Assembly: GCA_001801575.1 (NCBI GenBank)
Contig: MGYC01000022.1
Span: 68,123-132,122 of the forward strand
DNA: 64,000 nt
Direction of reading: 5' to 3'
DNA from: Gammaproteobacteria bacterium RIFCSPHIGHO2_12_FULL_41_20
GTDB lineage: Bacteria; Pseudomonadota; Gammaproteobacteria; DSM-16500
The notes under the pieces: generated by a model
Seen by the model: the letters and a program-made list of their open reading frames with translations, nothing else
Databases searched by the model: none
What the model was told of the DNA's origin: nothing
Shown here: positions 38,732-46,892 of the stretch, piece after piece
How positions within the stretch are numbered: the stretch's first letter is position 1
Layout of the letters: each line of letters begins with the position of its first letter
Position numbers and translations under genes: made by a program

Positions 38732-38777
38732 CCCTTCTCCCCCACATTTTTTGTGGGGGAGAGGGTGGGGGAGAGGG
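38732..38777 (+). repeat. CCCTCTCCC-type palindrome abutting queE
   Basis: The 11-base stem TCTCCCCCACA (38736-38746) / TGTGGGGGAGA (38752-38762) is followed by GGGTGGGGGAGAGGGG. The tail runs into the GTG start of queE at 38779 and provides its only purine-rich ribosome site. Related to 1884, 57618 and 63931. Confidence 0.75.
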
Positions 38778-38778
38778 G

Positions 38779-39420
38779 GTGGCTCGATTACGCATTACTG
38801 AAATTTTTTGTTCACTACAGGGTGAAACGCGAACCGTAGGCATCCCAACCACATTTATTCGCCTGACTGGCTGTCCATTGCGCTGCCATTATTGTGATAC
38901 CAGCTATGCATTTCAGGGGGGAGCTTGGTATGACATGGCAACCGTCTTAGAACGAGTCCGTGCTTATGGCGCATCTTATGTTACGGTGACAGGCGGTGAA
39001 CCATTAGCACAAAAGGCCTGCTTTGAATTGCTGCAGCAATTATGTGATAGTGGCTACCATGTTTCTCTAGAGACTAGCGGGGCTTTAGATATTACCCAAG
39101 TCGATAATCGAGTGATTAAGGTAGTAGATATTAAAACACCAGGCTCTGGTATGGTGGATGAGAATAATTGGCAAAATATCAAAGCCTTATTTCCAGATGA
39201 TCAAGTGAAATTTGTGATTTGTCATCGCGTTGATTATGAATGGGCAAAGTCGATTATGGAGCAATATCAACTTTCACAAGTTTGTGAGATTTTATTTTCT
39301 CCTAGCTATACCCAGCTAACAGCACGGGAATTGGCGGATTGGATAGTGCAAGATCGCTTACCCGTGCGTTTTCAGCTACAGCTCCATAAATATTTATGGG
39401 GAGAAGAGCCTGGACGTTGA
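38779..39420 (+). CDS. queE: 7-carboxy-7-deazaguanine synthase QueE
   Basis: This 213-residue radical SAM enzyme converts 6-carboxy-tetrahydropterin to 7-carboxy-7-deazaguanine, a step toward preQ0 and queuosine. The cluster motif is C32-x3-C36-x2-C39 (GCPLRCHYCDTSYAF), followed by VTGGEPLAQ. The N-terminus RLRITEIFCSLQGE is typical. The GTG start lies at the end of the palindromic repeat; no better start exists. QueA at 4289 acts later in the same pathway. Confidence 0.95.
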   Translation: MARLRITEIFCSLQGETRTVGIPTTFIRLTGCPLRCHYCDTSYAFQGGAWYDMATVLERVRAYGASYVTVTGGEPLAQKACFELLQQLCDSGYHVSLETSGALDITQVDNRVIKVVDIKTPGSGMVDENNWQNIKALFPDDQVKFVICHRVDYEWAKSIMEQYQLSQVCEILFSPSYTQLTARELADWIVQDRLPVRFQLQLHKYLWGEEPGR

Positions 39421-39472
39421 TATTTTTGAGGAAATCAGTAATATACCCATTCACATTATTTTCGTCTCTTTG

Positions 39473-39545
39473 GGGCCGTTAGCTCAGTTGGTAGAGCAGC
39501 AGGCTTTTAACCTGTTGGTCCTGCGTTCGAATCGCAGACGGCCCA
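39473..39545 (+). tRNA. tRNA-Lys (anticodon TTT)
   Basis: A 73-base cloverleaf has acceptor stem GGGCCGT / ACGGCCC with discriminator A, D-arm TAGCTCAGTTGGTAGAGCA, anticodon stem CAGG / CCTG with loop CTTTTAA giving anticodon TTT, and T-arm CTGCG-TTCGAAT-CGCAG. The CCA end is not encoded. Confidence 0.97.
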
Positions 39546-39586
39546 TCATCTAAAATCGGGTTCTTGCATAACAGGGATTGTAACCT

Positions 39587-41842
39587 ATGCTTGCTCGTGA
39601 TTTGTCTCATCCTACAAATCCAATTTCTCTTACCTCCATGAGCGCTTTGGAGCAAAAGCTATATAATCTTTCTTTAGATTTTGGTGGGGTGACTGTAGAA
39701 GCTATTCAGCGATACCTTGTGTGGATAAAACAACTCTATATAGAAACATACAATAAGATTGCAGCTTTGCAAATTTCTTCAGAGCGAATAAGTTTTTCAA
39801 CGGTAGTGCAGCCATTAATTAATCTAGATATTTACACTGAAAAAGCAAAACAATTATGCGTATTTTCCAGAGAGATTCATGTAGATGAGGCAGTACGTAC
39901 CGCAAGTACTGAAGCAGGGAAAGAGCTAGAAAGCCTGCAGATAGATTGTGAACAGCGCACCGAGGTGTTTCGTGTGTTGCATCTATATGAAATCGGTAAT
40001 TATGTAGATGAAAGGCTACAATTACACCCAGAAGATAACCAATACTTTAAAGAGTTAATGGCTGATTTTCGACAGCACGGGTTATATGTGGCAGATGAGA
40101 TAGCGCAGCATCGAGTTGCTGAGATTAGAAAAAAAATTTCTGCGCTAAATATTCAGTTTATGCAAAATCTCAATGAGGAAAAGACTAGTTTTGTTATGTC
40201 AGCTCAAGCATTAGATGGGCTACCTAAAGATTGGTTTACTAAAGAGCGAGAGGTAGAACCAGGTCTATATAAAATAACGCTAAAATATCCAGATATAGAT
40301 ATGATTTTGGGCTATGCAACAAATAGAGACACCCGTAAAACATTATTTCTTGCTTTTGAGAGACGCTGCGTGGCAGAAAATCTTCCTATTCTAAAAGAGA
40401 TACTATTACTAAGGAATGAGTTAGCGCAACTACTGGGTTATAAAACGTATGCGGATTATATGGCTGAAACAAGCATGCTTGGAGATAGTCAAAGGATTAA
40501 AGAGTTTTTAGATGAAGTTAACCAGCGATTTACGCCTTTGTTGAAAAAAAATTTCAGCGATTTGACTGACTTTGCGCGTAATTATGAGCACGATAGTGCT
40601 TTTCAATTAACCATGTACGATATGCGTTATTATATGCGGTTGCGCGAAGAAGTACTGTTTGCGGTGGATACCGAAACGGTGAAGCAATACTTCCCAGAGG
40701 AAAAGGTGATAAATGGTACTCTACATATTTATGCGCAACTGTTAGGGTTGCGATTTATTGAAAAAAAGCAACAGCCAAGATGGCAAGCCGATGTAAGGTA
40801 TTTTGAAGTTTATAATACGGACTCTGCCTTGCCTATGCAGGGGGCTTTTTATTTAGACTTGTACCCCCGAGAAGGTAAGTATGTGGCTGCTGAGGCTATA
40901 GTGCTACAAAGCGGTGGTGATATTGCTCACCTTAGCGGTATTTCTGGGGATAGATTGCCTTGTATAGCAGCAATGCTTGGTAATTTTACCAAGCATGGAA
41001 ATTTGTCATTCGAAGAGGTGCTAACCTTTTTTCATGAGTTCGGCCATTTGATGCACTTTATTTGTTCGAATAATAGATTGACTAGTAATAATGGAGCATA
41101 TACGGCAATAGGTTTTGTTGAAGCACCATCACAAATGCTGGAAAATTGGTGTTACGAGCCAGATGTTTTACGGATTATAAGTGCACATCCGCAAACTCAA
41201 GCCCCGCTGCCACAAGATATAGCCATGAAGATCAGAGATAACAAAAGAATGTACGCAGGGTATAATTATAAAAGTCAATTAGCTTATGCTTATTTTGATT
41301 ACTTTATACATACCCTATCAGCTGAACAATTACAGGAGCTAGATTTACAGCTCTATTATAATCAACTACAGGTACAGATAATGCAATTACCCGCTATGCC
41401 TGATGCGTGTTTTCCTGCAACATTTGAGCATATCGTGGGTGGTTATGAGGCTGGGTATTATGGGTATATACTATCAGAAATTTATGCGGCGGATATGTAT
41501 GCAACAGCTTTTCAAACAGATCCACTATCGGTTACTAGCGGTATGAGGTATCGTCGTTGTATTTTAGAACCAGGTGCTTCGCAAAACGGTATGGATATGC
41601 TGCGTATATTCTTGGGTAGAGAGCCGCGTATGGATGCATTTCTCGAGCAATGTGGGATGAATAAATTAAATGTCTCTGCAATGGCACCTGTTGGTATATC
41701 GAGAAAGAGAAGGCATAGTGTAGTGCAATTCTTCTCTTGTGTTGATGATTGCCCGGCAAAGAAATGCCGTAGGGGTGAAATGGCGGACCAGGAGGAATTG
41801 ACGGCAGTGGAGCGAGATTTGAATGCGCTGCGGTTGCACTAA
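39587..41842 (+). CDS. M3 family metallopeptidase, thimet oligopeptidase-like, with basic tail
   Basis: This is a 751-residue zinc oligopeptidase. The zinc site is H483-E-F-G-H487 in FFHEFGHLMH, with the third ligand in the GFVEAPSQMLENW block. The helix GGYEAGYYGYILSEIYAADM matches thimet oligopeptidase/neurolysin more than the E. coli PrlC pattern. After the catalytic domain there is an unusual tail of about 50 residues with two basic clusters, RKRRH (706-710) and KKCRR (725-729), and three cysteines. No signal peptide. The start has only a weak ribosome site. It likely degrades short peptides in the cytoplasm; the tail is unexplained. Confidence 0.88.
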   Translation: MLARDLSHPTNPISLTSMSALEQKLYNLSLDFGGVTVEAIQRYLVWIKQLYIETYNKIAALQISSERISFSTVVQPLINLDIYTEKAKQLCVFSREIHVDEAVRTASTEAGKELESLQIDCEQRTEVFRVLHLYEIGNYVDERLQLHPEDNQYFKELMADFRQHGLYVADEIAQHRVAEIRKKISALNIQFMQNLNEEKTSFVMSAQALDGLPKDWFTKEREVEPGLYKITLKYPDIDMILGYATNRDTRKTLFLAFERRCVAENLPILKEILLLRNELAQLLGYKTYADYMAETSMLGDSQRIKEFLDEVNQRFTPLLKKNFSDLTDFARNYEHDSAFQLTMYDMRYYMRLREEVLFAVDTETVKQYFPEEKVINGTLHIYAQLLGLRFIEKKQQPRWQADVRYFEVYNTDSALPMQGAFYLDLYPREGKYVAAEAIVLQSGGDIAHLSGISGDRLPCIAAMLGNFTKHGNLSFEEVLTFFHEFGHLMHFICSNNRLTSNNGAYTAIGFVEAPSQMLENWCYEPDVLRIISAHPQTQAPLPQDIAMKIRDNKRMYAGYNYKSQLAYAYFDYFIHTLSAEQLQELDLQLYYNQLQVQIMQLPAMPDACFPATFEHIVGGYEAGYYGYILSEIYAADMYATAFQTDPLSVTSGMRYRRCILEPGASQNGMDMLRIFLGREPRMDAFLEQCGMNKLNVSAMAPVGISRKRRHSVVQFFSCVDDCPAKKCRRGEMADQEELTAVERDLNALRLH

Positions 41843-41869
41843 ATTAGCTGCGAATTAATGGAGTAGGTT

Positions 41870-42352
41870 ATGCCTTCATTTGATGTTGTATCGAAAACAG
41901 ATTTACATGAAGTAACGAATGCGGTTGATCAAGCTAATCGTGAAATTACCAGTCGGTTTGATTTTAAAGGCACGAATGCACGGGTAGAATTGGCTAAAGA
42001 GGTGATTACCATTGCGGCTCCTACTGATTTTCAGTTGAAACAAGTGGATGAAATTTTTCGTAATAAGTTAGCGAAGCGTGCGGTGGATATTCGTTCATTA
42101 AAATATAACGATATGGATAATAAGTTAAATGAAGCTAAACAAACTATCCAGGTAAAACAAGGTATTGATACTGAGACAGCGAAAAAAATTGTTAAATTTA
42201 TTAAAGATACACAACTAAAAGTGCAAGCTGCTATTCAAGGCGAACAAATACGTGTGACTGGCAAAAAACGCGATGATTTACAAGAGGTTATCACTCGACT
42301 GCGTACCGCACCTCTCGATATTCCTTTGCAATACATGAATTTTCGGGATTGA
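41870..42352 (+). CDS. yajQ: YajQ family nucleotide-binding protein
   Basis: This 160-residue UPF0234 protein begins MPSFDVVSKTDLHEVTNAVD and has the conserved ISRFDFKGT-like segment (ITSRFDFKGTNARVE) and KVQAAIQGEQIRVTGKKRDDLQ. Members bind nucleotides; some bind cyclic di-GMP and act with a regulator. Length is normal. It lies between the M3 peptidase and an orphan gene. Confidence 0.96.
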   Translation: MPSFDVVSKTDLHEVTNAVDQANREITSRFDFKGTNARVELAKEVITIAAPTDFQLKQVDEIFRNKLAKRAVDIRSLKYNDMDNKLNEAKQTIQVKQGIDTETAKKIVKFIKDTQLKVQAAIQGEQIRVTGKKRDDLQEVITRLRTAPLDIPLQYMNFRD

Positions 42353-42422
42353 TGCATTTCTAGAATAATACACCTCAGCTTTGCTATATTGAATAGAGAA
42401 AGGGATGACTGGCGAGGGGTGT

Positions 42423-43331
42423 ATGGCAATTACAGATAAGCTTCGTTATACCTATGAAGATTTAGCCAATGAGTTTATGGACAAAATACCGGTAACTCAA
42501 GTAGAAGATTTTCCTGTAATTTGTAAAATATTGCAATTAATTTTACAAAACAATTTACAACAAGATGATGTGCCGAATAGCATGCGAGTACAAGTACAAT
42601 CGATAAGGGATATATTAGATAACCCGGATATGTATGTGGAAAAAGACGATTATGCTAGGTTTGCTGAAATTATTAAAAGCCAGATACAGGAGAGAATTCT
42701 TTGGTTTGAGAGTGAAGGATTTACTTTCGAGAAAAGACTTCTGTACATACAAAGACAACAAGAAGGTAAGAGGCAGGCGCAAGAGCATCAAGCTATTCTA
42801 GCTGTGGCTAAACCTCCAGAGGGAGAGGCAAGAACAGAAGATGGCAATCCACTGCTAGCTACGATACGACGCCAGCCAGAGGAGGTACAAAACTTACAAA
42901 ATCAAGCCCATATATCTTTAGAGCATTTGCTAAGAGCTTTTAGTAATGATCGCTATGGGTTGTCAGAGTTTCTAGATAGTGTGGAGGAGGTCATTCGACT
43001 AGTACAAGCAGGTATAACGGGTGAGCAATTATTAGGAATGGATAGCGGGACCCGGCGAGATTTTATTTTTTTTGCAGAACAGATCGAAGAGCTATGTTGC
43101 CAGGCACAAGTTCCTGCAAGTGGGTTAATTGCCTTGGATAGTGAGAAGCGCTCAGAAATTTTGGCTTATTCTGCTAGGGTACGAGAAATCACAGTACAGT
43201 CTCATATCTCTTTTGAAAAATTAGCAGGATTAGAGCTCTCCCAATTACAAACGGTATTAAGTAATGAGCCGCCGGAACAAGCACTAGATATCTTAGCTAT
43301 GTTACAACAAGATATATCGCATCGGCACTAA
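42423..43331 (+). CDS. Orphan protein with about four 33-residue helical repeats
   Basis: I do not recognise a family for this 302-residue protein. The C-terminal half (about 163-290) consists of roughly four units of 32-34 residues that align: HISLEHLLRAF..., GITGEQLLGMDSGTRRDF..., QVPASGLIALDSEKRSEI... and HISFEKLAGLELSQLQTV.... Each has a short first helix with LL or LI, then D/E-S, an Arg, and a second helix ending in QA or QS. The N-terminal half is helical without clear repeats. GAGGGG precedes the chosen ATG. Its TAA overlaps the der stop on the other strand. Helical repeats like this often bind proteins or nucleic acid; the role is unknown. Confidence 0.7.
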   Translation: MAITDKLRYTYEDLANEFMDKIPVTQVEDFPVICKILQLILQNNLQQDDVPNSMRVQVQSIRDILDNPDMYVEKDDYARFAEIIKSQIQERILWFESEGFTFEKRLLYIQRQQEGKRQAQEHQAILAVAKPPEGEARTEDGNPLLATIRRQPEEVQNLQNQAHISLEHLLRAFSNDRYGLSEFLDSVEEVIRLVQAGITGEQLLGMDSGTRRDFIFFAEQIEELCCQAQVPASGLIALDSEKRSEILAYSARVREITVQSHISFEKLAGLELSQLQTVLSNEPPEQALDILAMLQQDISHRH

Positions 43332-44680
43332 CCCCGACGTTTTCTAGGTTTTTTTTTCTTCCTTCCGGCATACGGATTTTCTCCGCGTTTAAATTCAATA
43401 CGTACTGGCGTGCCATATAGCTGCAGTTGCTCTTGATACATATGTGCCAGGTAGCGTTTATAGCTGTCGGGTAGTGATTCCACTTGATTGCCATGAATAA
43501 TAATCACCGGTGGATTATGTCCACCTGCATGCGCATAACGTAGTTTAATACGGCGACCCCGGACTAATGGCGGCGTGTGGGTGTTTACGGCTTTCTGTAA
43601 TAAACGGGTTAATTGTGGGGTGGACAGTTTTTTTATTGCTGAAGCATAGGCTTCTTCCACAGCTTCAAATAAATGGCCAACACCGGTTCCGTGTAATGCA
43701 GAAATATAATGGATACGTACAAAAGGTAAAAAGTCTAAGTGTCTATCTAGGGTGGCTTTGGTGTGTTCTTTATCTTCTTCTGCCATACCGTCCCATTTAT
43801 TGATGGCGATGACTAGGGCTTTCCCACATTCCAATACAAAACCGAGTAGTTTTAAATCTTGTTCTGTTACGCCTTCACGGCCATTAATGATAAACAATAC
43901 AACGTTTGCATTCTCAATGGCTTGTAAAGTTTTCACTACAGAGAATTTTTCAGTGACAGCAGAAACACGCGCACGTTTACGCACTCCAGCAGTATCAATT
44001 AGTACATAGTGCTTACCAAAACGTTCCAGTGGAATAAAAATACTGTCTCGCGTAGTACCGGGTTGATCATATACAATCACACGTTCTTCGCCTAGCATGC
44101 GATTGGTGAGTGTCGATTTTCCTACATTAGGACGGCCAATAATGGCTAAGCGAATCGTGTTTGGTATCGCTTCCGTGGACTCAGGTGTTTCTTTGGTAGG
44201 GGATAATAATGACTCGATCAATGTATCTACACCAGCACCATGTGCAGCGGAAATGGGATGAGGCATGCCTAAGCCTAAGGCGTGAAAATCAGCCAAGTCT
44301 GTTTCTGTATCTAACCGCTCTGCTTTATTAACGATGAGATGGATAGGTTTGTGCGTACGACGTAAGGATTTAACAATAGCGTGATCTTCTACGGTAAGTC
44401 CTGCTTTGCCATCCACGACCAATAATACCAGATTCGCTTCTTGGATTGCTTGCTGGGCTTGTTGGGTAATGAATTGGTCAATGGCATCAGTTTGATTAGT
44501 CATGCCGCCGGTATCAATGATAATAAATTTACGGTGTGCAATGCACGCTTCACCATATTGGCGATCACGTGTCATGCCAGGAAAATCAGAAACCAAGGCA
44601 GCTCGTGATCGAGTAAGTCGATTGAATAAGGTGGATTTTCCTACGTTAGGACGACCCACGATGGCAATAACAGGTAACAT
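43328..44680 (-). CDS. der: GTPase Der (EngA)
   Basis: This is a 450-residue ribosome-assembly GTPase with two tandem G domains. The first has GRPNVGKSTLFNRL (8-21) and DTGG; the second (from about 185) has GRPNVGKSTLTNRML, DTAGVRKRARV and NKWD. A C-terminal KH-like domain ends in a lysine/arginine tail (GRKKKKPRKRRG). I take the ATG at 44680; a GTG six codons upstream is less likely. The order der-bamB-yfgM-hisS on the minus strand is typical of gammaproteobacteria. Confidence 0.97.
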   Translation of the reverse strand: MLPVIAIVGRPNVGKSTLFNRLTRSRAALVSDFPGMTRDRQYGEACIAHRKFIIIDTGGMTNQTDAIDQFITQQAQQAIQEANLVLLVVDGKAGLTVEDHAIVKSLRRTHKPIHLIVNKAERLDTETDLADFHALGLGMPHPISAAHGAGVDTLIESLLSPTKETPESTEAIPNTIRLAIIGRPNVGKSTLTNRMLGEERVIVYDQPGTTRDSIFIPLERFGKHYVLIDTAGVRKRARVSAVTEKFSVVKTLQAIENANVVLFIINGREGVTEQDLKLLGFVLECGKALVIAINKWDGMAEEDKEHTKATLDRHLDFLPFVRIHYISALHGTGVGHLFEAVEEAYASAIKKLSTPQLTRLLQKAVNTHTPPLVRGRRIKLRYAHAGGHNPPVIIIHGNQVESLPDSYKRYLAHMYQEQLQLYGTPVRIEFKRGENPYAGRKKKKPRKRRG

Positions 44681-44717
44681 ATAATTAGGCCTATGCACAA
44701 ACTTATAACTTATACGC

Positions 44718-44924
44718 CAGGAGTTTCCGCTAACACTGTCATCCTGAGTGTTAGGCTGTCATCCTGAGCGTTAGGCTGTCATCCTGAGCGTTAGGCTGTC
44801 ATCCTGAGCGTTAGCGAAGGATCAGCATCCTTGTCACAATACAGTCAACAAGGATGCTGATCCTTCGCTGACACTCAGGATGACAGCCTAACGCTCAGGA
44901 TGACAGTGTTAGCGGAAACTCCTG
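44718..44924. mobile_element. MITE-like palindromic element at the end of bamB
   Basis: The ends CAGGAGTTTCCGCTAACACT and their exact inverse bound a 207-base element. Flanks are CTTATACGC (44709-44717) and CTTATATGC (44925-44933), a 9-base direct repeat with one mismatch. The left arm has four CTGTCATCCTGAG(C/T)GTTAGG units in tandem (20-base period), the right arm two. The central loop TCACAATACAGTCAA is the inverse of that in the copy at 26765. The right end is translated as the bamB C-terminus. Confidence 0.85.
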
Positions 44925-46100
44925 CTTATATGCCATTAAATAACCGTCTGTGGTTATGATATACAATATATTGTCTTCTACTAAGGGTGAAACTATCATG
45001 CCAGCGCGATTAGCTTTGACACGAGCTGCAAAATGACCATCTTTTTGGCTAAGCCAGTGTAGATAGCCTTCTTTATCACCCATAACTATATAATTTCCCA
45101 TGATGGCAGGACCAGTAATTTGTCTATTTACTAGCTTACTTTGATGCCATGTTTCATTGCCTTGGGTTGCAGTAAATGCCCAGACCCAACTTTTTGCATC
45201 AGTTGCATAAACATGATCGTCATCTGCAGCTAATCCCGTGAAGGTGGACATATTCTGTGACCAGCGTATATCCCCGCTATAACGATCGAGAGCAGCGATT
45301 TTACCTTGATAAGTAGCAGCATAAATATGGTTATGGAATAAGATGGGATTAGCATCAATATCTACCATGCGTTGAATAGCAAAGCTGCCATCAGGAATGG
45401 CGATGGTTTGTGACCATATAGTATCCCCATTGTGCAGATTCAGTTTGACTAAATTACCATTAGCAAAACCCGTGATTAAATCATTTCCCATGATGATTGG
45501 CGCGCTTGAAGTACGCAATATAAGGGCGGGTTCAGTTTGGTGAGTAGACCATAGGGTGTGACCGTCTTGAGTGGATAAGGCATAAATATACCCCGTCGTT
45601 GTCTTAATAAATACTTTACCTTGAGTGATAGCAGGTTGAGCGAGTATTTCTTCATTAACATTTACTTGCCAACGTATCCTGCCGTTAGCTGTTTGTAAGG
45701 CATATACGTCACCTTTTCTTCCGCCAATTACCACAATGTCTTCTCCAGCAGCTGGCCCGCCTGCGGCAGCGATGTGAGTGGCCAGTCGCCATTGAATATG
45801 GCCATTGGTTTTATCGACAGCAGCAACATTACCTTTTTTGTCGACAGTAAATACTTGTTTATCAGTCAAAGCAGCTTGTAATTTCAAATACTCGCCTGAA
45901 TTGCCAGAGCCAGTATGGGCGGACCAGAGTAACTTTGGCTGAATTTCTGGTGTAAAAGAAACGAGTGGCGAGGGTGCAGGAGTGTTATCTTTATCAAAGA
46001 ACCCATTGCAAGCGGTTAATAGTAAAAAGCTTACAGCTAACGCTGCCATTGCCAGCCCTGTGTTTTTTACGGGGTAGAGTAATTCGAGGCTTTTACGCAT
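44895..46100 (-). CDS. bamB: Outer membrane protein assembly factor BamB
   Basis: This is a lipoprotein of about 401 residues in the BAM complex. From the ATG at 46100 there is a signal peptide with lipobox LLLTAC, lipidated at C31. The rest is a beta-propeller of PQQ-like blades (GNVAAVDKTNGHIQWRL, GDVYALQTANGRIRWQV, YIYALSTQDGHTLWST, GKIAALDRYSGDIRWS). The frame is open to an ATG at 46187, but that extension is repeat-like sequence. The last residues, QEFPLTLSS, and the stop are encoded by the mobile element at 44718-44924, so the native end has been altered. Confidence 0.93.
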   Translation of the reverse strand: MRKSLELLYPVKNTGLAMAALAVSFLLLTACNGFFDKDNTPAPSPLVSFTPEIQPKLLWSAHTGSGNSGEYLKLQAALTDKQVFTVDKKGNVAAVDKTNGHIQWRLATHIAAAGGPAAGEDIVVIGGRKGDVYALQTANGRIRWQVNVNEEILAQPAITQGKVFIKTTTGYIYALSTQDGHTLWSTHQTEPALILRTSSAPIIMGNDLITGFANGNLVKLNLHNGDTIWSQTIAIPDGSFAIQRMVDIDANPILFHNHIYAATYQGKIAALDRYSGDIRWSQNMSTFTGLAADDDHVYATDAKSWVWAFTATQGNETWHQSKLVNRQITGPAIMGNYIVMGDKEGYLHWLSQKDGHFAARVKANRAGMIVSPLVEDNILYIITTDGYLMAYKQEFPLTLSS

Positions 46101-46104
46101 TATA

Positions 46105-46145
46105 TATCGCCATGTCGCGCGCAACGCTCCTCGCGATGACGAATT
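46105..46145 (-). repeat. Dispersed-repeat-like fragment at the 5' end of bamB
   Basis: On the minus strand this reads TCGTCATCGCGAGGAGCGTT then GCGCGCGACATGGCGA, resembling the GTCATTGCGAGGAGCG repeats dispersed in many bacterial genomes. It separates the bamB signal-peptide ATG from the yfgM end. Only one copy is in this window, so the call is tentative. Confidence 0.4.
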
Positions 46146-46198
46146 TTTGTTTTTAGTGGAAATTTCAGTCAAGATGTCATTTCTCATGATATTTAGGG

Positions 46199-46831
46199 TT
46201 ATACAGAAGAAAGGTTATCATATTTCATTTGTAGTAAGGGGCGCACTATTTCTGCATTGGGTAATTCTTGTAATGCTTGCCGATAGGCTTGTTGTGCTGC
46301 ATCAGTGTTTTTCATAACAAGATAGGCATCTCCACGTACTTCATCAATTAATCCAAGAAAACTACTTTCATCTGTTTTGTGCAATATCTTTAATGCGGCC
46401 TCTGGGTTTGTCTGTGCGACATAGAGCCGTGCTAAGCGTAAGCGCGCTATTTGCCGCATGGAGGCAATATTGCTGTGCTTAATTACCCATTTTAATTGTT
46501 TTTCTGCTTCCGGGTAGTTTTTATTTATTACAGCATTACGTGCTAACATGAGCGCGGCTATTTGCCCGTAAGGAGTGTTGGGATAATGGTTAAGTAATTT
46601 ATCTGCTTGCACTAGTGTGCTCTCCGTGTTGTTTTGTGCGCGCACAGTGAGCATCTCATCATATACCCCAGAGGCATGGGTTAAAGTTCTGTCATTATAG
46701 GCTTGCCAGTAGCGCCAGCCGGCCACAGCGATTAGTACAACAACAATACCGAGCAAAATAGGCGGGCCATATTGTTTTATCCAGTTTTTCAGTAGTTCAA
46801 TTTGTTCTTGTTCGGTTAAGTAGTCTGTCAA
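46199..46831 (-). CDS. yfgM: YfgM family periplasmic chaperone / SecYEG-associated TPR protein
   Basis: This 210-residue protein has one membrane helix (about 22-42, PILLGIVVVLIAVAGW) and a periplasmic TPR_21 domain (SGVYDEMLTV, PYGQIAALMLARNAV, RLRLARLYVAQ, GDAYLVMKNTDAAQQAY). I chose the TTG start at 46831 because GAGGA lies 7 bases upstream and the product then begins LTDYLTEQEQIELLKNWI, close to E. coli YfgM in length (206). The frame continues upstream to 46930 within the end of hisS but without a ribosome site. Confidence 0.9.
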   Translation of the reverse strand: MTDYLTEQEQIELLKNWIKQYGPPILLGIVVVLIAVAGWRYWQAYNDRTLTHASGVYDEMLTVRAQNNTESTLVQADKLLNHYPNTPYGQIAALMLARNAVINKNYPEAEKQLKWVIKHSNIASMRQIARLRLARLYVAQTNPEAALKILHKTDESSFLGLIDEVRGDAYLVMKNTDAAQQAYRQALQELPNAEIVRPLLQMKYDNLSSV

Positions 46832-46892
46832 GGGTAATTCCTCGAGTGCACGGCGATTATTTCTTTGAGGGGGTATTAAAACAGATTTTTTA

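Noticed and set aside
44738..44820. Possible CRISPR-like direct repeats
   Set aside because: The 20-base units are directly adjacent, without unique spacers, and are part of one palindromic element; there are no cas genes.
46101..46187. Longer N-terminus of BamB
   Set aside because: It would place about 29 repeat-derived residues before a normal lipoprotein signal peptide.
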